Part shown: positions 8,482-16,263 of the stretch, in pieces
How the letters are laid out: each line of letters opens with the position of its first letter
How positions within the stretch are numbered: the first letter of the stretch is position 1
From: Sphingobacterium sp.
Lineage (GTDB): Bacteria > Bacteroidota > Bacteroidia > Sphingobacteriales > Sphingobacteriaceae
Assembly: GCA_022712315.1 (NCBI GenBank)
Contig: JALAGS010000112.1
Span: forward strand, 1-43,853
DNA length: 43,853 nucleotides
Reading direction: 5' to 3'
Position numbers and translations under genes: made by a program
The notes under the pieces: generated by a model
Database searches by the model: none
What the model was told of the DNA's origin: nothing
Seen by the model: the letters and a program-made list of their open reading frames with translations, nothing else

Positions 8482-8900
8482 TGATGTTCAATAGAAAAAA
8501 CATATGGATAACATTGTTCTTTAGTATATTTTCTATTGCCTTGGGCTTTGCACAAGACAAAAATCGATTTCAAGCTATAGAAAATGAAAAGATAGCTTAC
8601 ATTACTAAAGAACTAGATTTAACTCCAAGAGAGGCTCAGCAATTCTTCCCGCTCTATAACGAGTATAGCCAGACATTGTGGGATATCAGGAAAGAGAAGT
8701 TGAATGGTGCTCCTAAAAATAGTTTCAGAGGCGGTTCCAGGGATGTGTTGCAATACGATGCAAAGGAAGTAGAAGTCAAAAAAGAATACCGTGCCAAATT
8801 TGCAAAGGTCATAGGTAATGCCCGGGCATCCCAATTTTTTGAAGTAGAACAGGAATTTAGAGAACATCTATACAAATCCTTACAGAATAGAAGAAAATAA
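8481..8900 (+). CDS. small periplasmic helical protein of an ECF sigma locus (CpxP/Spy/CnrX-like)
   Basis: A 139-residue protein with a signal peptide (about 1-25, ending GFAQ) and a mature, highly charged all-helical domain. The LTPREAQQFFPLYNEYSQTLWDIR segment (about 52-75) has the layout of the LTxxQ motifs in CpxP/Spy-type periplasmic proteins. Bacteroidota homologues of this kind are often annotated as sensor of ECF sigma factor. The ATG overlaps the upstream stop by one base (TAATG), so translation is coupled to the repeat membrane protein; a second ATG follows at 8484. Sigma, membrane anchor and periplasmic helical protein in that order recall CnrH/CnrY/CnrX metal sensing, but I see no metal-binding cluster here. 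A strong terminator follows. Confidence 0.75.
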   Translation: MMFNRKNIWITLFFSIFSIALGFAQDKNRFQAIENEKIAYITKELDLTPREAQQFFPLYNEYSQTLWDIRKEKLNGAPKNSFRGGSRDVLQYDAKEVEVKKEYRAKFAKVIGNARASQFFEVEQEFREHLYKSLQNRRK

Positions 8901-8910
8901 TCCGGAAAAT

Positions 8911-8940
8911 AAAAAAGAAGTCTTGAAGACTTCTTTTTTA
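8911..8940 (+). terminator. intrinsic terminator ending the sigma operon
   Basis: The nine-base-pair stem AAGAAGTCT / AGACTTCTT with a TGA loop is flanked by A-run and T-run sequence, which extends the pairing. It also shows that an in-frame TTG at 8923 cannot be the start of the next gene. Confidence 0.88.
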
Positions 8941-8961
8941 TTTTCGGACATTTGTAAGATC

Positions 8962-10149
8962 ATGTTAAGCAACAGAGAATTATTTTTAATGAATACCGCT
9001 CAAACGTCTAGCTCACCTAGATTAGTTGAAGTGGTTAAGGCGGAAGGGGTCTACCTTTACGGCCCCAATGGAGAAGAATACATGGACCTGGTCTCCGGTT
9101 TTAATGTCAGCAATATAGGTCATCGTCATCCGAAGGTTCTGGAAGCCATCAAATCACAGTTGGATCAATATTTACATGTCACCGTGTATGGTGAATTTGT
9201 ACAGGCCCCTCAGGTGCAGTTTGCAACAGAATTACTTGCAGAACTCCCAGCTAGTTTTCAATCGGTATACCTCACCAACAGCGGTACGGAAGCGGTAGAA
9301 GGCTCCATGAAAATAGCAAAGAAATATACGGGGCGCAAACAGATTATCGCGGCGAAAAAAGCGTATCATGGAAGTACCCAAGGTGCGCTCAGTCTTATTG
9401 GAAACGACGAGTATCGTAAAGCGTATGCTCCACTCCTACCCGAAATTGATTTTATCCAGTTTAATGACCTGGAAGATCTGACAAAGATTACCGAACAAAC
9501 TGCTGCTGTTATCCTCGAAGCTATTCAAGGGGAAGCTGGTGTTCGGGTACCCGATATTGCTTATATGCAAGCCGTCAGAAAACGCTGTGATGAAACAGGT
9601 ACCCTACTGATCTTTGATGAAATCCAAACTGGTTTTGGCCGTACAGGCCGTCTCTTTGCTTTTGAACATTTTGCTATCGTTCCGGATATTCTCATGCTCG
9701 CTAAAGGCATCGGTGGCGGTATGCCGTTAGGCGCATTTGTCGCTGCCAAAGAAGTGATGGATGTAATCAAGGACAATCCCATGCTTGGGCATATTACCAC
9801 TTTTGGGGGACATCCTGTAAGTTGTGCAGCGGCACGAGCTTCACTTGCTGTCATCAAAGAAGAAAAACTGGTCGAGCAAGTAGAACGAAAAGCTCTTTTA
9901 TTTAGAGAGAAGCTCAAGCATCTTGCAATCAAAGAAATCCGAGGATTAGGTCTTATGATGTGTCTACAGTTGGATTCTTTTGATCAAGTTTACAACGTCA
10001 GCAAGTACTGTGCAGAAAACGGCGTTATGATAGACTGGTATCTGCACTGTGAAACAGCACTGCGTGTGGCTCCTCCATTGACGATTACCGATTTTGAAAT
10101 CGAAAAAGCTTGTAACATCATTATAAAAGGTTTGGAAAAATATGCTTAA
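8962..10149 (+). CDS. PLP-dependent class III aminotransferase
   Basis: A 395-residue fold-type I aminotransferase of the acetylornithine/ornithine/4-aminobutyrate group. Visible motifs are NSGTEAVEGSMKIAKKYTGR (about 107-126, cofactor phosphate), YHG (about 135), FDEIQTGFGRTGRLFAFE (about 218-235, with the aspartate that contacts the pyridine nitrogen), and LAKGIGGGMPLGAF (about 246-259) with the Schiff-base lysine. It could act on acetylornithine, ornithine, GABA or another omega-amino acid; the sequence does not decide, and no arg genes are adjacent. The ATG at 8962 gives MLSNRELFL, the N-terminus typical of close relatives; GACATTTG at 8947-8954, one base from the promoter consensus, lies just upstream. 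Its last codons run into an inverted repeat. Confidence 0.9.
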   Translation: MLSNRELFLMNTAQTSSSPRLVEVVKAEGVYLYGPNGEEYMDLVSGFNVSNIGHRHPKVLEAIKSQLDQYLHVTVYGEFVQAPQVQFATELLAELPASFQSVYLTNSGTEAVEGSMKIAKKYTGRKQIIAAKKAYHGSTQGALSLIGNDEYRKAYAPLLPEIDFIQFNDLEDLTKITEQTAAVILEAIQGEAGVRVPDIAYMQAVRKRCDETGTLLIFDEIQTGFGRTGRLFAFEHFAIVPDILMLAKGIGGGMPLGAFVAAKEVMDVIKDNPMLGHITTFGGHPVSCAAARASLAVIKEEKLVEQVERKALLFREKLKHLAIKEIRGLGLMMCLQLDSFDQVYNVSKYCAENGVMIDWYLHCETALRVAPPLTITDFEIEKACNIIIKGLEKYA

Positions 10150-10169
10150 AGTACGTAACTTTAAGCATA
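10141..10169. repeat. 11-bp inverted repeat across the aminotransferase stop codon
   Basis: TATGCTTAAAG (10141-10151) and CTTTAAGCATA (10159-10169) are perfect complements around TACGTAA. The repeat contains the aminotransferase stop (10147-10149) and is not followed by a T-run. It may act as a weak terminator or processing stem. Its right arm also includes TAACTTTA, a promoter-like -7 sequence for the next gene. Confidence 0.7.
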
Positions 10170-10183
10170 ACAAAAACCTAATA

Positions 10184-10945
10184 ATGAACACAAACCGCAG
10201 ATCTTTTATCAAAAAAAGCATTATTGGCACTGGCTTATTGACTGGCGCCAATTTACTGGGAAACGATGTATTCGCGCACGAATCAACAGCTAATTCCCCA
10301 AAAATCAGTTTAAATAACGACGACATTATTTTATTTCAGGGCGATTCCATTACAGACGTAGGTCGCGATAGAAATAACAAAAATGCCAATGATACAGCAG
10401 CATTGGGCCACGGTTATGCCTTGCTGGCCGCCAGTCAACTTTTAAATAAATATCCTGCAAAGAAGCTAAAGGTTTATAATACAGGTATCAGTGGAAATCG
10501 GGTACCCGATCTTCAAAAACGCTGGCAGGAGGATACGCTGGCAATTAAACCAACTGTATTAAGCATCTTAATCGGTGTAAACGATTTCTGGCGAACAATC
10601 GACCGGGGAGCGCAAACGACCGTTGAGGAATATAAATCCCAATATAAACAGTTGTTACAGGAAACACTTCAAAAGCTTCCAAATGTCAAATTGATCATTG
10701 GAGAACCCTTTGCGGTGAAAGGAGTCGGACATATCACTGACGCTTGGTATCCTAAATTTTTAGCTTACCAGGAATCTGCCCGGGATATCGCAAAAGAATT
10801 CGGGGGGATTTTAATTCCCTATCAAAAAATATTTGACAATGCCCAAAAGAGTGCGCCTGGTGCCTATTGGGCAGCAGATGGCGTGCATCCCACACTTGCT
10901 GGGGCACAGATGATGGCATCCGCATGGATGGACTGTATTAAATAG
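10184..10945 (+). CDS. Tat-exported SGNH/GDSL-family hydrolase
   Basis: A 253-residue esterase-type hydrolase. The N-terminus NTNRRSFIKKSIIGTGLLTG is a twin-arginine signal (RRxFIK plus a moderately hydrophobic stretch), so it should be exported folded. The SGNH blocks are all present: GDSIT (catalytic serine, about residue 55), YNTGISGNRV (glycine), IGVNDFW (asparagine) and DGVHPT (aspartate and histidine near the C-terminus). Relatives deacetylate sugars or act as rhamnogalacturonan acetylesterase-like or lysophospholipase-like enzymes; the substrate cannot be fixed. An upstream ATG at 10142 would place the Tat motif further inside the protein and overlaps the previous gene, so the ATG at 10184 is preferred. 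It is followed by a terminator. Confidence 0.88.
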   Translation: MNTNRRSFIKKSIIGTGLLTGANLLGNDVFAHESTANSPKISLNNDDIILFQGDSITDVGRDRNNKNANDTAALGHGYALLAASQLLNKYPAKKLKVYNTGISGNRVPDLQKRWQEDTLAIKPTVLSILIGVNDFWRTIDRGAQTTVEEYKSQYKQLLQETLQKLPNVKLIIGEPFAVKGVGHITDAWYPKFLAYQESARDIAKEFGGILIPYQKIFDNAQKSAPGAYWAADGVHPTLAGAQMMASAWMDCIK

Positions 10946-10960
10946 TAGAGAAACAGGAAG

Positions 10961-10997
10961 AAAAAGAGTGGATGTTTTGACCATCCACTCTTTTTTC
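10961..10997 (+). terminator. intrinsic terminator after the SGNH hydrolase gene
   Basis: The perfect eleven-base-pair stem AAGAGTGGATG (10964-10974) / CATCCACTCTT (10982-10992) ends in a T-run. Confidence 0.9.
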
Positions 10998-11216
10998 TTA
11001 AAGGGTATATCTATTGGTTCGTGTTTTTCATTAAAGTATCAACGAACTCACTATGCCCGTTTATTGAGAAGTATTTAGTATCACTAACTTCAATGGAACC
11101 CGCGGCACTAAGTTATGGAACAGAAAAAACATTCTGTTCGCTTTTCGAGCTGTTGATGCTCGCAAACAATCGTCAAGTGTTTTTGTCTAACATATATGTA
11201 TGAAATGACCTGTGAC
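10998..11216. other. spacer between convergent genes, no gene recognised
   Basis: About 220 bases separate the SGNH terminator from the fsr-like stop codon. It contains two short perfect hairpins, GAACAGAA/TTCTGTTC (11118-11139) and CGAGC/GCTCG (11146-11162). Neither has a T-run on either strand. A 60-codon plus-strand frame here has no recognisable features. Confidence 0.5.
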
Positions 11217-12413
11217 CTAAATTTCTTTATAAGGTGTTTTTTGTAAATCAGGCAGAAAGTAGGCCACGATACCAATCAACGGAAGATAAGAACAGAGGTG
11301 GTAGATAAACTCGATGGAAGTATGGTCTGCTTGCCACCCAAGTACAGCCGAGCCAATCCCTCCCATTCCAAACGCGAAACCGTAAAATAAGCCTGATACC
11401 ATACCTAACTTTTTAGGTAACAGTTCTTGTGCGTAAACGATAATTGCCGGGAAGGCCGAAGATAATATTAAACCGATCATTACAATTAATACACCGGTCA
11501 TCGTAAGGCCGACATAAGGTAATGCCAGTGCAAATGGCGCTACACCCAAAACGGAGAACCAGATAACGTATTTACGGCCAAATCGATCGCCAAATGCACC
11601 ACCCAATAAGGTTCCCACCGCAACCGCTATCAGAAAATAAAATAGATAAACTTGTGCTTCCACTTCATTAATTCCAAATTTCTTTATTGTATAAAACTGA
11701 AAGTAGTTTGTAATGCTTGCTATATAGAAGTATTTTGATACGATCAATAATAGGAGTATAATTACGGTCATAACGATCCGACTATTGGGCAAATCAGGAA
11801 CTCTTATTGTTCTCTTCGTTGATTTTGCTGTATTTTGAAGTCTTTTTTTATACCAAGAACCGATATAATACGATATGAATTGGCCTAAAATTGTGAATAA
11901 GCACATCCAGGCAATTGCCTGCTGGCCTCTCGGCAAAACTAAGAAAGCAACAATGATTGGCGCCATAGCGGTACCTGCGTTCCCGCCGATCTGAAAAATA
12001 GACTGCGCCATACTTCTCCGTCCCCCTGAAGCCATGTAAGCAACGCGAGAAGATTCGGGATGAAATATCGAAGAACCTATCCCTACAAGAAAAACAGAAA
12101 ATAAGATCCATTCATAGCTATGTGCTTTAGAAAACAAAAGCATACCGAGGAGCGAAAAAGACATTCCTATAATCTGCGAATATGGAACAGGGTGTTTATC
12201 TGTAAATGAGCCTACAACTGGTTGAAATATGGAGGCGGCAATTTGATACACCATCGTAATCATTCCAACCTGAGAAAAACTCAGATGATGCTCTTCTTTA
12301 AGTAAGGGGTAAGTTGCAGGTATCACAGCTTGAATCATATCATTCAACAGATGCACCATACTTACGGCAAACAAAATCGAAAAAATAGGTCTAGTTGCTT
12401 TCTCTTTTATCAT
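11217..12413 (-). CDS. fsr: major facilitator superfamily exporter, fosmidomycin-resistance (Fsr) type
   Basis: A 398-residue, twelve-helix MFS protein. It closely resembles E. coli Fsr: SMVHLLNDMIQAVIPATYPLL in helix 1, then FSQVGMITMVYQIAASIFQPVVG and GIGSSIFHPESSRVAYMASGGRR, which are nearly diagnostic of the family. Fsr pumps fosmidomycin, an inhibitor of the DXP isoprenoid pathway, but the natural substrate is not known. The cytoplasmic loop between helices 6 and 7 is short and basic. The ATG at 12413 (MIKEKATRP) is preferred over an in-frame TTG at 12449, which lies inside a hairpin (12434-12457). It may be co-transcribed with the upstream rlmI-like gene, 61 bases away. Confidence 0.9.
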   Translation of the reverse strand: MIKEKATRPIFSILFAVSMVHLLNDMIQAVIPATYPLLKEEHHLSFSQVGMITMVYQIAASIFQPVVGSFTDKHPVPYSQIIGMSFSLLGMLLFSKAHSYEWILFSVFLVGIGSSIFHPESSRVAYMASGGRRSMAQSIFQIGGNAGTAMAPIIVAFLVLPRGQQAIAWMCLFTILGQFISYYIGSWYKKRLQNTAKSTKRTIRVPDLPNSRIVMTVIILLLLIVSKYFYIASITNYFQFYTIKKFGINEVEAQVYLFYFLIAVAVGTLLGGAFGDRFGRKYVIWFSVLGVAPFALALPYVGLTMTGVLIVMIGLILSSAFPAIIVYAQELLPKKLGMVSGLFYGFAFGMGGIGSAVLGWQADHTSIEFIYHLCSYLPLIGIVAYFLPDLQKTPYKEI

Positions 12414-12433
12414 GATTTCGCTAAAAATTAAAA

Positions 12434-12457
12434 AGGTCGATTTTCTCAAATCAACCT
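12434..12457. repeat. 10-bp hairpin in the rlmI-fsr spacer
   Basis: AGGTCGATTT (12434-12443) pairs with AAATCAACCT (12448-12457), one wobble pair. It lies upstream of the fsr ATG. There is a short T-rich stretch on the minus strand just after it (TTTTTAATTTTTAG), so it may act as an intercistronic terminator or attenuator. Confidence 0.5.
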
Positions 12458-12474
12458 ACACTATCTTCATATAA

Positions 12475-13662
12475 CTATACTACACGTACCAATAATCCCT
12501 TCAGATACTCGCCTTCGGGAAATGATGCCCGCACAGGATGATCTTCAGGTTGGTGAAATTGTCTAATAAACTGAATTTCCTTACCAGCATCCAATGCTGC
12601 CCAAGCAAGCACCTGTTTAAAGGTGTCCATGTCCATCGCACCTGAGCAAGAAAAAGTCGCTAATAATCCACCACTGTTTAGTAGCATTAATCCACGACGG
12701 TTCAAGTCTTTATAAGCCCGTGATGCTCTCTCTAAAGCAGATCGAGAAGGAGCATATTTGGGTGGATCCAAGACGATCAGATCAAATTTCTCACCTTCAT
12801 CAATGAATTTTCGCAATTGTTTATTTACATCAGACAATATTGCTTTGTGCCGCTCCGGTTCAAAACCGTTTTCAGCAATATTCTTTTCCAGTGTCTCAAT
12901 AGCTAAAGCCGAGCTATCTACGGATACGACTTCTGATGCTCCGTTTTTCAAGCTATTTAATGTAAAGCCCCCAGAATAGCAAAAGCAGTCTAGGACTCGT
13001 TTATTTGAAACGTAATTGGCTGTCAGCTGACGGTTTTCACGTTGGTCGCAATAGAATCCGGATTTTTGTCCATCGATAATATTAACCTTATAATGAATAC
13101 CATTTTCGATAACGTCGACAAACTCAGACGGAAGCTCACCATGCAAAAGACCATTTGTATCGGGAAGCCCCTCATGTTCACGTGATTTCAGGTCGCTCCG
13201 CTCATAGATTCCTTTAGGTTGCAATAAGGCATTCAGTTCATCGATAATAATTGATTTGACTTTTTCAACCCCTACAGCGTGAACTTGAATGGAAATAAAA
13301 TCAGCATATTTATCTACAATCAGTCCAGGAAGGAAATCTGCTTCTGCAAAAATCAGACGTAAAGTATTCGTAACGCCTTCTTGTAACAGATGCTGTCTTG
13401 CAGCTACTGCCTTTTGAATACGAGCTCGCCACCAATCTGCATCAATCTGTGCTTGAGGATTCCATTCCAACAGGCGAATGGCTACACGTGAGCTATTGTG
13501 AAATAGACCATAGGCTATAAATTCACGTTCAGCATTGTAAACGCTAACAACTTCGCCATCTTCAATTTTATCGGACAATGATTTAATTGCTCCAGAAAAT
13601 ACCCAAGGATGCAATTGCCAGGCAGCCTTATCCTTACCCTTATTCAAATAAACTGATTTCAT
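12475..13662 (-). CDS. rlmI: 23S rRNA cytosine-C5 methyltransferase, RlmI type
   Basis: A 395-residue class I SAM-dependent methyltransferase. The N-terminal PUA domain (about 1-75) starts KGKDKAAWQLHPWVFSGAI; a central EEHVS-like domain follows; the Rossmann domain begins near residue 215 with GQKSGFYCDQRENR, CFCYSGGFTLNSLKNGASEVVSVDSS (SAM binding) and LDPPKYAPS (the motif IV region). E. coli RlmI methylates C1962 of 23S rRNA. The catalytic cysteine is probably in FSCSGAM near the C-terminus. The ATG at 13662 (MKSVYLNKGKDK) is supported by the TAATTTTG box only five bases upstream; longer starts would span that box. Confidence 0.92.
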   Translation of the reverse strand: MKSVYLNKGKDKAAWQLHPWVFSGAIKSLSDKIEDGEVVSVYNAEREFIAYGLFHNSSRVAIRLLEWNPQAQIDADWWRARIQKAVAARQHLLQEGVTNTLRLIFAEADFLPGLIVDKYADFISIQVHAVGVEKVKSIIIDELNALLQPKGIYERSDLKSREHEGLPDTNGLLHGELPSEFVDVIENGIHYKVNIIDGQKSGFYCDQRENRQLTANYVSNKRVLDCFCYSGGFTLNSLKNGASEVVSVDSSALAIETLEKNIAENGFEPERHKAILSDVNKQLRKFIDEGEKFDLIVLDPPKYAPSRSALERASRAYKDLNRRGLMLLNSGGLLATFSCSGAMDMDTFKQVLAWAALDAGKEIQFIRQFHQPEDHPVRASFPEGEYLKGLLVRVV

Positions 13663-13667
13663 TGTTG

Positions 13668-13675
13668 CAAAATTA
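13668..13675 (-). promoter_or_regulatory. -7 promoter element of the rlmI-like gene
   Basis: On the minus strand TAATTTTG matches TAnnTTTG exactly and ends five bases before the ATG at 13662. This predicts a leaderless or nearly leaderless mRNA. Confidence 0.6.
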
Positions 13676-13748
13676 ACGTAATAATTCGACATCCCGACGA
13701 AACTTTCCGGATAAAACAATCCAAGAATTTTAATTACTTCTGTATAAA

Positions 13749-13774
13749 AATAAAAAGGGCTCCTAAAGGAGCCC
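13749..13774 (-). terminator. intrinsic terminator of the thr operon
   Basis: On the minus strand the stem GGGCTCC/GGAGCCC (13757-13774) follows the thrC stop by eight bases and is followed by TTTTTATTTTTAT. Confidence 0.88.
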
Positions 13775-13781
13775 TCGGCGT

Positions 13782-15089
13782 TTAGTTATGGTTGATTAGA
13801 TATTTTTTAAACGCTTCAAAATCTACTTTCAAAGGTTCCGCTAATTTTTCTTTTCCCTGCAATGCTTCTGCACCGGCAGGCAACACTATTTTTTCGAATA
13901 CATCTGTAGCTATTGCATCAGGGAATTTGCAGGGATGTGCTGTGGATAAGAAAACCGACGCATACTGACCCGGATTTTCTTTCGCATAAGATCGGGCACC
14001 AAGCCATGCGATTGCCGTATGAGGACAGGCGATGTATCCGAATTCTTCAAATAGTTCTTGCATCCCTTTTTTTGTTTCTTCATCTGTAAAAGTATAGGAA
14101 GAGAGCATATTTTTTAATTCGGCCACGTTACCACCAAAAAGATCCTGGATACGTACCCAGTTACTCGGATTCCCAACATCCATTGCGTTGCTTAATGTCT
14201 GAATAGAAGGCAGTGGCTCATATTTACCAGAGGAAAGAAATCTGGGTACGGTATCATTGACGTTTGTCGCAGCGACGAAATGCTTTACAGGAAGTCCCAT
14301 TTTATAAGCCAATAGACCTGCTCCAATATTACCAAAATTACCACTCGGTACTGTAAATACGACTTCATTAATTCCCTGTGATTTCAATTGTGCATACGCA
14401 TAAAAATAATAGAATGTCTGTGGGATCAATCTTGCAATATTAATTGAATTAGCGGATGTCAAACGTAGCACATTGTTGAGTTCAGTATCGCTAAAAGCCT
14501 GTTTTACCAATGCCTGGCAATCGTCAAACGTTCCTTCTACTTCAATCGCCCTTATATTCTGACCATTGGTGGTTAACTGTAATTCCTGCACGTCAGAGAC
14601 TTTACCTCTGGGGTATAAGATCGTTACACGAGTCCCTTCTACACCGAGGAAGCCTAAAGCAACGGCGCCACCAGTATCACCGGATGTTGCAACAAGAACA
14701 TCCAGTAATTTATCGTCCGTTTTTGAAAAATAACCCATGACCCTACTCATAAACCGAGCTCCAAAATCTTTGAAGGCATAAGAAGGTCCATGAAATAGTT
14801 CAAGCACGGCCGTACTGTCTGTCAAGAATTTTACGGGAGCGTCAAAATTAATGGCATCGTTCACTATCTGCTTTAGGTCGGCTTTGGGTATATCATTTCC
14901 CAATAGGGTAAAAGCAACTTCAAAAGCAATCTCCTGTAAGGAGTATTGCTGTATATTCTTAATGAACAGGGGATCTAAGTGGGGGATCACCTCAGGCATA
15001 TACAGTCCTTTATCGGCAGGTAACGAATTGAAGACTGCGTCTTTAAAGGACACTTCTAATGCTTTATTATTTGTACTATAAAATTTCAT
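13782..15089 (-). CDS. thrC: threonine synthase
   Basis: A 435-residue PLP enzyme that converts O-phosphohomoserine to threonine, the last step of the pathway encoded by this operon. The N-terminus MKFYSTNNKALEVSFKDAV is typical of the E. coli-type class. The PLP-binding lysine lies in GPSYAFKDFGARF (about residues 100-112), and VATSGDTGGAVALGF (about 132-147) binds the cofactor phosphate. It is last of three genes on the minus strand, 152 bases after thrB, and is followed by a strong terminator. A 26-codon frame ends in a four-base ATGA overlap with its start. Confidence 0.96.
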   Translation of the reverse strand: MKFYSTNNKALEVSFKDAVFNSLPADKGLYMPEVIPHLDPLFIKNIQQYSLQEIAFEVAFTLLGNDIPKADLKQIVNDAINFDAPVKFLTDSTAVLELFHGPSYAFKDFGARFMSRVMGYFSKTDDKLLDVLVATSGDTGGAVALGFLGVEGTRVTILYPRGKVSDVQELQLTTNGQNIRAIEVEGTFDDCQALVKQAFSDTELNNVLRLTSANSINIARLIPQTFYYFYAYAQLKSQGINEVVFTVPSGNFGNIGAGLLAYKMGLPVKHFVAATNVNDTVPRFLSSGKYEPLPSIQTLSNAMDVGNPSNWVRIQDLFGGNVAELKNMLSSYTFTDEETKKGMQELFEEFGYIACPHTAIAWLGARSYAKENPGQYASVFLSTAHPCKFPDAIATDVFEKIVLPAGAEALQGKEKLAEPLKVDFEAFKKYLINHN

Positions 15090-15241
15090 ATGCTAATCAT
15101 CTGTTTTAAAGGGCATATGGAGTATCCAGTTATCTTCATTTGTGTTTTAGAAAGTGGATATTCCATTTAATTATCTTCTTTTGGGGTAGTGATCGATTAA
15201 AATCCGATTTCATCACCCTTGATTCTATCAGTAAATATATT
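15090..15241 (-). other. thrB-thrC intercistronic region with a 12-bp inverted repeat
   Basis: The spacer holds ATGGAGTATCCA (15117-15128) and TGGATATTCCAT (15155-15166), which pair over twelve positions (one G.U) around 26 bases. Each arm is also itself nearly palindromic. On the minus strand a 26-codon frame, 15086-15166, starts in the repeat and ends with TGA overlapping the thrC ATG (ATGA). No terminator T-run is present, so thrC is probably transcribed with thrB. Confidence 0.55.
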
Positions 15242-16237
15242 TCAATCTAATACTCTCGGTCCTTCCACATTAACACGGGAAACGTAACCAAAACTTTCTA
15301 TCTCATTTTCTTTGAGGTGTGCCTGAATTTTATCCGCGATATCCCTTGCTATGCTTTCGTCCCGTGTTATTGCTACAACGGAAGGGCCGGACCCAGAAAT
15401 ACCAAAACTCAATGCCCCGTTTTTCAGCGCAATTTCTTTCATCTCATAAAACTGAGGAATTAAAATTGCACGGGTTGGTTCTATAAGAATATCTTTCATG
15501 CTTCTTGCGATAAGGTCATAGTCTTCTTTGAATAAAGCAGCTACTAACCCGGCAATATTACCCCATTGGGTCACAGCATCTTTTAATAATACTTTATCTT
15601 TTATAAGCTGTCGTGCATCGCGTGTCGGAACATCGACCTGGGGAAAAACAACTGCTGCAACAAGTTCTTTCGGTGAAGGAATGGAAATAACATCCAAGGG
15701 TTCGTTTCCCCGGATCAATGTTATGCCCCCATAAAGTGCCGGAGCAACGTTATCGGCGTGCCCTGTTCCACAGGCCAAACGTTCACCTTCCACACAGAAT
15801 GGCAACAATTCTTCTTTAGTCAACGGATTGCCAAGCATGGTATTTATGGCAAAAAGTCCTGCGACGGTGCTTGCCGCACTGGATCCTAATCCCGAACCAA
15901 TAGGCATATGTTTATGTAACTCAATTTCGACCCCTACCTTTGACGAAATATTCAATGCCTGTAGTAGATATTGAACACAGGCCGAAACAGTATTCTTGCC
16001 GGGATCCAACGGCAGTCTTCCATCGTCGCCTGTAATTGTCCGGATTGTAACTCCCGGCTGTTGCGTTCGCCTCATAACCACTTCATCGCCGGGTTCTTCG
16101 ACAGCGAATCCCAATATATCAAAACCACAGATCATGTTTGCGACAGTTGCAGGTGCAAAGACCCGAACTTCCGACAGCATGTTGTCTAAATTGATTACTT
16201 TATCCTTCAGATATTCTACATTTAAATTATTGGCCAT
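15242..16237 (-). CDS. thrB: homoserine kinase
   Basis: A 331-residue GHMP-family kinase that phosphorylates homoserine to O-phosphohomoserine. The N-terminal motif VRVFAPATVANMICGFDILGFA matches ThrB. The ATP-binding loop is HMPIGSGLGSSAASTVAGLFAI (about 110-131), and the C-terminal GHMP motif is FGISGSGPSVVAI. It lies 26 bases after thrA. The ATG at 16237 is chosen, but a second in-frame ATG at 16180 (MLSEVRVFAP) gives the more usual family N-terminus, so the true protein may be 19 residues shorter. A GTG at 16240 is one codon further upstream. Confidence 0.95.
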   Translation of the reverse strand: MANNLNVEYLKDKVINLDNMLSEVRVFAPATVANMICGFDILGFAVEEPGDEVVMRRTQQPGVTIRTITGDDGRLPLDPGKNTVSACVQYLLQALNISSKVGVEIELHKHMPIGSGLGSSAASTVAGLFAINTMLGNPLTKEELLPFCVEGERLACGTGHADNVAPALYGGITLIRGNEPLDVISIPSPKELVAAVVFPQVDVPTRDARQLIKDKVLLKDAVTQWGNIAGLVAALFKEDYDLIARSMKDILIEPTRAILIPQFYEMKEIALKNGALSFGISGSGPSVVAITRDESIARDIADKIQAHLKENEIESFGYVSRVNVEGPRVLD

Positions 16238-16263
16238 CACGTAATAATTATTTTTCCTTGTTT

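Noticed and set aside
11021..11203. 60-codon plus-strand frame between the SGNH and fsr-like genes
   Set aside because: No recognisable domain, no promoter box at its start, and biased composition typical of chance frames in a convergent spacer.
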